64,000 nucleotides of DNA from Uranotaenia lowii (Eukaryota > Arthropoda > Insecta > Diptera > Culicidae): contig NC_073693.1 in NCBI RefSeq assembly GCF_029784155.1, positions 284,800,875-284,864,874 on the forward strand, in the 5' to 3' direction. Below the pieces are notes generated by a model. That model was not told where the DNA came from. It saw nothing but the letters and a program-made list of their open reading frames with translations, and made no database searches. Positions 55,000-64,000 of the stretch are shown here, piece by piece. Positions within the stretch are counted from its first letter, which is position 1; the number at the start of each line of letters is the position of its first letter. Position numbers and translations under genes: made by a program.

Positions 55000-56340
55000 T
55001 CAAAACGGTTTTTTGCAGAATTTTTAAGTCACGCTTACAAGAGTAAATTTGAACTTTCAGGTTTGTATGGGAAATTTTAAACAATTTTGTTTCTTCTGTG
55101 GAATCGAGCCTGCTAACGGTTTTCATGCCAATTTATGTATTCTTTAAAGTAAATTTTCCGCTAATAACTTTGTCGAAAACCGTAATTTCGTATATTATTG
55201 GACAAAAAAGTTATTAGCTGTTTAACAGGGAAATGTCTTTTGGCATCGAAAAACAATAAATTCAATTGACATCACTGCTAGGAGCCTAGCGAGGTACGCA
55301 TGACTACTTTTCCTGCAATACTTCCTGCAATTAGATACGCGGTTAGGGTCTCCAACAAAGTTGTTCAGCAGAAAATTTCTTTAAGAGAATTTATAAACTG
55401 GCACAAAAATCATAAACAAGCTCGGTTGCACAGAACAAACAAAAATTATGTTGATTTTTCAGTACAAAATATTCAATTTTCAAATACAAACCTAAAAGTT
55501 CAAATTAATTCATGTAAACGTTACTTAAAAATACTGCAAAAAAAAAACATGGATGAGATTTGAACCCAAACAAAGCTTTTTAGACCCCAGGGTTTTAGAA
55601 ATTCAAAAAATGACATCAAAACCTAGCTTCTTCCTACTTCAAAATTTTCCAAGTGTTTTCTTTTGAAAAGGGCACAGAATTTTTTTCCCTCAGAATTCGT
55701 GTAAATTGCAAAAACTGTGTAAAAAACCGTTCTAATAGTGAAAATTTTTAAAAAATGTTACAAAAATGCACTATACTGCCCTCAACAAGTTTCTGCACTG
55801 TCTCTCCAGACAAAAGCTAATAAGGCTTGACTTGAGAAATAATTTTCCGAATTTTGTCCTTTCGAAAGGGTGGTCAACCATTTTGCTTGCGATGAAGCCC
55901 CTTGACTTTTCTGCACTGGGTTACATGTACACGCTCGTATTTGTTCAACCAATTTTGGTTCAAAAGTAACCATTTTCGATATTTTCCCGAGTTATGTTTT
56001 TTATGACTTCTCCGCTAGAACCCCGTCAAATGACTTTTCGGGGAGAAGTTAGAATTTGTTTATTTTTCTACCGTATTTGATTTGGCGAAGAAGTTTGAAA
56101 ATGGTTTTTTTTTTATTGAAATTTTAAAAGCAGTTTTACTTTGATAAAATTTGCAGCTATGATAGTCAGAAGAAACTTTTAAATTTGAAATTTTTTGTTT
56201 ATTGTCAAAACTATGTTCATCACTGTATTTTAACAATTCAATGTTTTTCGTGAGATTAAAATTTGTTTCGTCCATCCATGGTAACTGCAGTCTACAGCAA
56301 ATTTTAAAAGAATGGATAAAAAAGCGGCTTCAAAAACGAT
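55000..56340. other. AT-rich DNA without supported gene
   Basis: No frame shows protein-like composition or splice sites. A cggttttttgcag motif at 55010 probably belongs to the composite repeat on the left. Confidence 0.3.
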
Positions 56341-56347
56341 TCCTGGC

Positions 56348-56742
56348 CAAGGTTGCTGGAATCACAGTATTTCTATAATCTATAATTTCACCGAATTTTG
56401 AGCCAATTTTCATCACAAAATCTGTGTCACGGAACACAGAATTTCAGAAATATTCACAGATTCTACAGAATTTTAAAATTATGGACGTTTTTTCAAAATT
56501 GTTTTTTTTTATTTCCATATACAATTTAGATAATTTTCTTTGAATTGAAAAAATATGATAAAATTGGTAATGTTAATTGATTTTTCTTAAATAAAATGTA
56601 ATAAAATTACGCAATTTGACATGACTTTTGAATGAAATTAATGCATTAAAGCGTCACAGAAAATTGTCACCGATTTTTTGGGTAAAATTACAGAAAGCCA
56701 GAATTTTTTTCGTCAAAATACAGATTTTTTTCAGCAACCTTG
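56348..56742. mobile_element. 395-bp MITE with CAAGGTTGCTG ends
   Basis: The ends CAAGGTTGCTGGAA and TTTCAGCAACCTTG are inverted. The flanking octamers ttcctggc and tccctggt are similar but not identical, compatible with an old 8-bp TSD. The interior has repeated ACAGAATTT words. It is hAT-like by inference. Confidence 0.55.
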
Positions 56743-57416
56743 TCCCTGGTACGATTGCAAGAAGAGACAATATTTTTCGGTTCTTTTTTCGATTGAGGTT
56801 AAATTTTCATCCTTTTTTCGGTTAATATCCGAAAACTAGAAATATGGTTAAAAATGTTCCTTCATATATTGATGAACGATGTTCATATTGGTAGTTCTGC
56901 AAAAAAAAATCAAAAAATGGTTATTTTTTATTCAAAAATGGTTGCATAAAAACGAGCGTGTAGGTAAACTAGATAGCTCCAAACGATTGACTGTTGATAC
57001 TTTCACGCACGTTTGGAGAAGATTTGGTATGAAATTCCTGAGAATATCGTGCGTGCCTACTTCAACATTGACTAGCAAAGGAGAATATTTTGAACTGAAC
57101 TATATCTCGGGTCAAATTTAATGTGGAAATGCTTTAACAAGAACAACACTCTTAATAAAAAGTTCAGCAAGGTTCTTCGGAAACATTTGCTTTACTGACA
57201 GTAACTGTAGAAGAAACTGTAGAAGAATCTTCAAACGACTGTTAACTAGCAGCTTTTCGGCAAAACATGTTTGCCGATTAGCTTGTCAGAAATAATAGAG
57301 GCATTTTTGACATCACCACTGGCCAAAAAAGGTCGTAACTTAGGCAAGTAACTTGAAGCGTAATACCAAGATAAAAGAGACAAATTCATTTTAATCCTCA
57401 CTATTTTGCCATCATA

Positions 57417-59024
57417 CACTGTCGCCCTTAAGTTTGGGATCACCCCCTCAAAAACATGAAAATTTTGATCGGCCATATCTCAGCCATCTTATTACATATT
57501 GGAATTCTTTTGATCTCATTCAAGAGATCGTGAGCAAAACCTTCTTTGTATGTATTTGACAAAATGTTAATATTAAGTTTATATAATTTATATAATTTAA
57601 CTTGAAGTTGGGACATTTTTCAAAAATCGAACTTCAAATTCAAACCCGATAATCTCAGAGTGGGTGGACCAAATTTCAAAATTCAAGTTGCATTCGAATT
57701 CTTTTTTCATATTTATAAAAATACATTTGCTTAATTTTGTCTGAAAAATTAGCAATGTACTTAAAATATATAAAATAGCTACTTGAGTCAACGTCCAAAG
57801 GTTTAGGATCACCCCATAATATGGTGTAACGGCCAAAAGTTTGGGATCAGTCTTCTAAAACATGCAATTTTATTTCAAGTGAATCTCTGTTATCAAACAG
57901 CGTACTGTTTATCTGGTAAGCTGATTTGGAAGTTTATAATTTGAACTTGCTTTACGGATATTTAGTTGAAATATTTTTGAAGACTAACTTCTTCAGAACT
58001 TAAGTCAAAGTTTCATCATTTTCTGATGATTTTCACCAAATAGTCTGATCGTAAAAAAAGGCAAGTTTGTATTGACCATAACTTAGTTGTCTTACAACTT
58101 ATTGCAGATCGGATTGGTTCATTTGCAAGCTTAAAAATTGCAGTTAATTTGGAAGGCTTAGCTGAAAAAATATATCACGAATGTATATGTTCAGAACGCT
58201 AACCAAAATTAGAACATTAGTTTTTGAGTGAGTATGAAGTTATGATAACAAATATCATATGATTTTTAGATTATTACTTTGAATAACTACTTCATTAGTA
58301 AGTGCAGGTTATAAGCTTTCAAATAAGCTCATCCGATCAGCAATAACTTTTAAGACAACTAAGTTATATTCAAAACAAATTTGCATGTTTTTTTTACGGT
58401 TGGACTATTTAGTGAAAATTATCAGAAAATGATGAAACCTTGGCTAAAGTTCTAAAGATGTAAGTCTTCAATAATATTTCAACTAAATATCCATAAATCA
58501 AGATCAACTCATTTGCTTCCAAATCAGCTTACCAGATAAACAATACGTTGTTTGATAACAGAGATTCAGATGAAATAAAAGCGCATGTTTTAGAAGACTG
58601 ATCCCAAACTTTTGGCCTTTACACCATACTTAAGGGTGATCCCAAACTGTTGGACGATGACTTAAGTAGCGATTTTATATATTTAAAAATACACTGCTAA
58701 TTTTTCGCACTAAACTAAACTAATGTTTAGTTTAGGATTCGAATTCAACACGAATTTTGAAATTTGGTCCACCCCACCCTGAGGCTGAGATAATCGGGTT
58801 TGAATTTGAAGTTTAGTTTTTGAAAAATGTCCCTACTTCAAGTTAAATTTAAGTCATATAAACTCAATATTAACATTTTGTCAAACACATACAAAGAAGG
58901 TTTTGCTCACGATCTCTTAAATGAGATCAAAAGAATTCCAATATATAATAAGATGGCTGAGATATGGTCGATCAAAATTTTTATGTTTTATGAGGGGGTG
59001 ATCCCAAACTTTAGGCCGGTAGTG
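57417..59024. mobile_element. 1.6-kb TA-flanked foldback
   Basis: The ends are TA-CACTGTCGCCCTTAAGTTTG and CAAACTTTAGGCCGGTAGTG-TA. Arms of about 700 bp are inverse complements (ttgggatcaccccctca, gatctcattcaagagatcgtgagc, ggtccaccc) centred near 58220. It has TA flanks and CACT ends, suggesting a Tc1/mariner-type origin. There is no ORF. Confidence 0.85.
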
Positions 59025-59898
59025 TATGTTTAAATTGGTCACGAGCAAATGGTTATAAATTTCGTTTAAGCATCCACTTCTGAGTCTCTAAATTCTTCAT
59101 TTTCTTTTGAAGGAAACAAGAATATGCCCATAATTTACGGAATCATGTATTTGCAATTTCTCCAATTTTAAGGAATTTCAACCATGTTTTCTGAATCAAC
59201 AGATCTTGGCCTTCCAAAATGTCTTATAGTTTATGTTTTTTTTATTTAATCAAGATGGTTGAATTACACAACGAAGTCACTCATGTACAGCACGCAGTTA
59301 ATTATCTTAGAAATACCTATTTTCATTATATCTATTCAGAATACGCTTCAGGTGGAATGAATGAAATTGATGCAAATCATTCCTACCGTCAATGAAATTT
59401 TTAATTATAACCGTAATCTACTATTGTACTGATACTATTCCCAGGCCGAATGATAAGCTTATTTGTAGCATTTTCATAGTAAACACTCAAGACGTCTGAA
59501 ACACGTGTAAGCCGCTCAGCCAGATTATCATTTCGGCAGTCGGACACCCAAGTCCGTTTAGTCATACACAATGGCCCCGATATTTATCTCGTAGTTGGAT
59601 GGAGCCGGAAAAAAACATTCGTTGATGAAAACGGTAGCAGCAAAAAAAAACCGCAGCAGCAGCTTCTACCTATAATCTGCTCAGACTATTTCTCAAAACA
59701 ATCCGACAACGAAACGGGGCTCGTATACAATTTAACCTGTTCCAGCCAGGATTTTGCCTTCCCTCTGCCTGCTCCAGTAATCTTAAACGACTAGCCTCGG
59801 TTAGACGATGATGATGATGCTGATTAGAATCACCTTAATCATCATCTAACTTGGAGATTTGCTCGGGTATCTGGAGGAGATCAGTAGCTGCTGGCAGA

Positions 59899-59930
59899 TA
59901 TATATAAACCTAACTCTCGTTGATTCAGTT
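59899..59930 (+). promoter_or_regulatory. Candidate TATA + Inr core promoter
   Basis: TATATATAAA (59899-59908) lies 26-28 bp upstream of TCAGTT (59925-59930), whose A (59927) would be +1. The flanking 59.45-59.9 kb is GC-richer, repeat-poor and contains CAGCAGCAG and GATGATGAT tracts. Confidence 0.55.
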
Positions 59931-59959
59931 GGTTAATAACAAATCTAGTTCAGTTGAGT

Positions 59960-60097
59960 ATGGAGCAGATTAAGGTGGTAACGCTTTTTTTTGCTGTTGT
60001 TTATTATGAGATTTGTTTCTTCGAATATAGACAACCGTCCAACAGCTTAACTGGTAATTTTTTCGTTGATTGTGAAATTTATCCTCATTTTGCCTGA
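59960..60097 (+). CDS. Short secreted-type ORF or first coding exon
   Basis: The ATG lies 33 nt after the proposed start site. The frame has 45 codons: MEQIKVVTLFFAVVYYEICF resembles a signal peptide; it ends SNSLTGNFFVDCEIYPHFA-stop. Alternatively, only MEQIK is exonic and splicing occurs at AAG|GTGGTA or GTG|GTAACG, the pattern of cuticle-protein-like genes with a tiny first coding exon. I cannot decide between these and did not find a second exon with certainty. Confidence 0.38.
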   Translation: MEQIKVVTLFFAVVYYEICFFEYRQPSNSLTGNFFVDCEIYPHFA

Positions 60098-60099
60098 GG

Positions 60100-61270
60100 T
60101 ATTTCCTATGGTGCGTAAATCATGCTCTTACTTTAAAAATAAATCTCTAGGAAACTAGACCATTGGACCGTAAATTCATGGAGAAAATCATCTCTTTATT
60201 TTGTCTATCTCCACACATATAAAATCGAATAAAAAAAAACACCTTTACGATACCGCAGAAGACGAACCCAAGGTATAAAATTTTCTATATTGCCTCAATA
60301 TCCGTCGTAGAAACTCACTGAAAGGTCCGAACCACTGATAGAGATGAACCTCCGCAATATACCGGATACCAGACTAATCTATCTGACTGATACGGAGTGC
60401 CTCATTCGGTTTGTGAAATTCCCTGGATTCCACACTGGTTTGGCACGTGGGTGGTCTAGCTTGAATCATTTCTTCGCCTCGCCCACACGGAGAGGTGCGA
60501 TCATCCCTAAGTGGATTTGTTCGAGACCAAGCTAAGATTGCTACCGTTTGCCAATTCCCTTAAATGGATTTGAGTTTTGAAGCTTGAAGCTTGAGATTTC
60601 GGCCGAAAAATTTGTTCAGTCAGTGTGTTATCCGACGATAGATCAATTTCCGAACAGAGGGGACCGTCGAATGTGACTCCATTAAGTGTGGGTTTGTTTC
60701 CCGATAGTGTTTTCTTCGAATGGAGAATGACTAATTTGTAATGGACGCCTTCGTTTAAATATCTTGATTTCAACAATTAATCGATTTGGAACTCTCAAAT
60801 CTTCACCTTGAAATTCAATTCTGAACTTGTTATTAAAAATCCGAGATTTCAGATTTCGGAACTTGCAGTGCGAACGAACTGTTCATTCGTTTTGCACTGC
60901 ATTTTTTCGCTTGTAGTGCGAACCACGCTTGGCTTACTAATGTGTGGTGGTAGGTGCAGTTCTATCTGGCCCGTGCTGAACAAAAATTTGGTATGTGATG
61001 ATAATGCTTCTGAATAAAAATTCTACCCGCTCATTTTCCCTATCTTTCATTTCTTCAAACTTTCAATCCGTCAAAAAGGATACAAAATTAAATTCTTAAG
61101 ATGTTTTTACTAAAAAAGACATCACTTTTCACCGATAAAGTCTATGAATTAAATTTCTTAATTTAGTATACATTAGAAAGTGTAATGTTTGAGCTTCAAA
61201 TTTAACCATTTACTGCAAAAAATATGTTGTTTTGACTGATAAAACGAAGATTCTGTAAAAGGTGTATGGC
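60100..61270. other. Possible downstream gene region, no exon resolved
   Basis: The 60.30-60.78 kb stretch is GC-richer and repeat-poor. Neither strand gives a frame that I recognise (63-codon plus frame at 60344, 89-codon minus frame at 60776). Confidence 0.25.
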
Positions 61271-61277
61271 TAGCAAG

Positions 61278-61660
61278 GCCGTGCGAACGGAAGGGGGGAT
61301 TAGGGGTTTAACCATGGAGATTTTTTATTATTAAAATTTTCAGTTCAAGAAATGAAAAGGTGTTTAAAAAACGATGTTAGCAGACATCTCAAAAAATTGG
61401 CTCGCCTCCGGCGGTTTTTCTTCCTATCTTACTCCATGTCTGAGACATTTCATTCAATGATAATCTATGACGCTCAAGAATTGAAACTAATTTTTAATTC
61501 TCCATTTCAATTTTAAATTTAATATACCTTTTGAATTAAAACTCAAATATGTTTGTCATGAACCCTACCTCGTCTTTAAAATTGGTTTATATTAGTTTAA
61601 ATTGTTTATGGGGATTTTTTTTATTATCTGACGGGTTTGCGCCGGGGGTCTTCGGATTTT
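61278..61660. repeat. Fragment of a GGCCGTRBGAACGG-headed repeat family
   Basis: GGCCGTGCGAACGGAAGGGG and gattaggggttt at 61278 resemble TGGCCGTAGGAACGGGGGGG and ttttgggggtt at 63081, in the same orientation. Only the heads match; the right boundaries are not defined. Confidence 0.4.
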
Positions 61661-62734
61661 CTCAAAAATTTCAAATTTTGTTCGTTTCAGCACCATTACG
61701 AAAAATGTATTTTTGCCGATTTCTAAGACTTTTATTTTTCGAGTTAGATAACGTTTAAGTTTTTTTGAAAAAAAAATTACCCTCTTTTGAAATGCCCATA
61801 ACTTTGTCAATTTTCAACGTAGAATAAAAAATAGCACATCAAAACGCATTAAAATTTTCCCAACTATCCAAATAAAATATTAACAAAAAATTATGTATTG
61901 ATTCTCGGTATAAAATAAAGGAAATATGTTAAAAACAACGTCCAAAAGTACCGTCTGCACCACCAAAATTTTTGAAACATATTTCATTTTATAGTCCTAT
62001 TAATTTCACAACTTTCATCTGAAGACACCCAAGTGGGCCAAAAACTCCTTCAAGAGTAATGAAAGAAATAGTGACAATAAATCTCTTTTTTAACGTCAAA
62101 AACTAACAATTTTCGAACAACTGCACTCACATACAGGGACTTCTTCTCTTATCGTACGCATGTGCACCGGGAGTTAAAAATATGCAAAAAATACCATTTC
62201 ATATTCGAATTAGTTTTGAAACTTTCACCTAAAGACACCAAAATGAACCAATCACTCCTTCAATAGTTATGGAAGAAATAAGGACCATAATGTATTCTTG
62301 TGCTCGCGTCAGGGTATAACGATTCTCGCACAGTCACGCGCTTATACTCTAGAAACAATTATATTCATCGATTGTTCTTTGATCTATTTTTTTTTTTTTC
62401 AAAAGAGAAGAGAAATAACTTATCAATAAAATAATATCTGCGTGCTTTGTTTACAACTCTTCACCCCCACTGGGATCTCGATTTTAACAATGGTCGCATG
62501 GCTAATGTTCGTTAAATCGTCGTTTTTTCCTAATGCATTCGGAAAAGGTTCTTGTGATGATATAGGAAGTAACATAAAAGAATGGCGAGAAATGATAGCA
62601 TTAAAAAACAACAAATATAAATGACCCTAAAGCTCTCTCCGCTGGGCGAAAAATTTTAAACTGGAAAACAACTGGGAGTTTATAAATCTATGCTTCCAAC
62701 GCTGAATATGAAAAGGCTATAATCGAGCTAACCA

Positions 62735-62895
62735 ACAGATTTAAGCAGTTTTCGACATCGCTAACTGAAACTTTAGCGCTGCTAATTGAATCGCTAACTG
62801 ATTCAAAGTTAGCGATTGCTAATTAAAAACGCTAAACGTGCCGAAAAAGTAATCGCTTTAAGCTTAAAGCGCTAATCGCTATCTGTTGACCAACA
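62735..62895. repeat. Cluster of TAGCGNTAA/TTANCGCTA motifs
   Basis: About ten gctaatcgcta/tagcgatta-type words occur in both orientations within 160 bp. Such clusters are typical subterminal sequences of hAT elements, but no termini were located. Confidence 0.4.
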
Positions 62896-63489
62896 ATTAG
62901 GCCGGATCAAATATCAAGTTTTTTTTACCCAAATATTAAGTTATTCATACCCTCTATTATGATATTTAGCTAAATAAATATAATTGAGAACATTTAAATT
63001 CTAAACATGACAATATCTTTTTTTGTTATAAACACCTGTCTGATGACTTCTTCAAATAAGAAATGTATAATTTCGAACATGGCCGTAGGAACGGGGGGGG
63101 TTTTGGGGGTTAGACCCCCCCCATGAAGGTCCAAAAACGCCAAGTGATTTTTCTTTACTAAACATAAAATTTGAAATTTCTAATCAAATTTTGATGAACT
63201 ACTAAAATTATTCAAGAGTAACAATTGTGTAACAATCTCGACTCCAAAACCTCGAAATCTCATCCCAGGACCACAATTCTACAACAGTTTTTCAAAAAAA
63301 AATCTCACTTGTTGATAGTTGATAGTTTAGTCTAGGGTTACCATATCCCGCAATGTTAAAAAGAGTACAATGAAGAAAATTTCTAAAGAGTAAGAAAAAC
63401 TCTATAAAAAAAATAAGAGGTATTTAAAGTCATTCAAATACTGCCAATTTGTTGGGAGCAATAGGTATGACTAAGCATAGAATAAAAAG

Positions 63490-63850
63490 AATAAAAAGTA
63501 GAAAAAGCCCGGTCGGTCCGGTTGCCCAAACCGAAGCAAAATCCAAACAAAAATTACATTTTTCTTTATATTATGCATGAGTTTTTGAACTTGTTCCATC
63601 GAAATACACGTGCAAATTTTTTTTTGGAAATGTAAAATTTGAATTGAACATCGCTGATGTAACTCAATAAAAAATATTTTTTTCACGTTTACATTTTTTC
63701 ACTTTTTCTTTTGAATTTGTATGAGAAAAGCCTAGATTTTGGTCTGATTTTCCCGGATATTGCTTGGGTTTTTTATGGAAAATTTTAGAAACCAATGCCC
63801 GGATTTTGACAGGTTCTTGAGTAAAAATGCACGGATTTGCCCAGCTCGAA
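63490..63850. mobile_element. Partial relative of the GCCCGG-rich MITE
   Basis: aagcCCGGTCGGTCCGGTTGC on the left and aatGCCCGGATTTTGACAGG on the right match 49340-49700 in order and orientation. The ends are decayed. Confidence 0.55.
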
Positions 63851-64000
63851 AACGCTCAGAAAAATTTCAGGAAAGCTTAGGTAAGAGGTATTTGATAATT
63901 ATAATTTTTTTTCATATTTTCATATACAATAAAAATAAACTAGTCAGTGGTTGATTATTCCTATTAGGATTATTCGAAGGAAAAGAAGCATGTGATGCTT

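Noticed and set aside
56879..57121. Transposase C-terminus suggested by a VWRRF/IPENIVRAYF-like reading at 57.0 kb
   Set aside because: Requires a frame change, is very short, and the family motif could not be confirmed by eye.

Overview
This window is eukaryotic, most likely from a dipteran insect and plausibly a mosquito with a large, repeat-rich genome. The DNA is AT-rich, introns are short with GTAAGT donors, and core promoters are of insect type (Inr plus DPE; TATA plus Inr). Recognisable repeats include a non-LTR retrotransposon with a PHD-finger ORF1, a P-element transposase, a Tc1/mariner-type transposase, a Penelope-like fragment, a tRNA-derived SINE, hAT-like 8-bp-TSD elements and many TA-flanked TIR and foldback elements. 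The species call is inference. Nothing bacterial or viral was seen.

Host genes are few. Three single-exon minus-strand sequences (1-428 partial; 16973-17615 with a frameshift and stop; 44203-44901 intact) encode small type I membrane proteins with a signal peptide and many cysteines. The first two are clear paralogs whose upstream DNA is also duplicated. The third shares their architecture. Candidate promoters and first exons lie at 26764 (Inr plus DPE, then an AUG-free leader of about 370 nt), 45300-45620 and 59901-60097 (TATA, Inr, short leader, ORF of 45 codons). Unidentified exon-like coding fragments lie at 7492-7767 (+), 5299-6215 (-, split by a MITE), 46641-46778 (+) and inside a TA-flanked element at 40141-43746 (-).

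Left part (1-18.5 kb): partial gene; a foldback-family copy hit by two GGGGAGAG-ended TA elements, one carrying a further 809-bp insertion; a 688-bp MITE; a nearly complete LINE (about 8.3-14.03 kb); a third GGGGAGAG element; the second family member; a truncated LINE 3' end.

Middle (18.6-31 kb): a 5-kb array of the 9-mer ATGACAAAA with higher-order structure; a dead Tc1/mariner-type transposase; a 467-bp hAT-like MITE with a perfect 8-bp TSD; the Inr/DPE promoter; a composite of inverted GTCTCA-heptamer arrays around a Penelope-like fragment and a 975-bp foldback.

Right (31-64 kb): a P-element relic (31015-39613) interrupted by a 1.56-kb foldback and by a 3.2-kb hAT-like element that itself contains a 955-bp foldback; a 3.6-kb TA element with an unknown multi-exon gene; the intact membrane-protein gene; a TIR element built around a GTCTCA array; a SINE with 9-bp TSDs; more MITEs and a 1.6-kb foldback; then a TATA/Inr promoter. 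Most of the informative content is this insertion stratigraphy. Several target sites can be read directly from TSDs or from empty paralogous copies in the same window.
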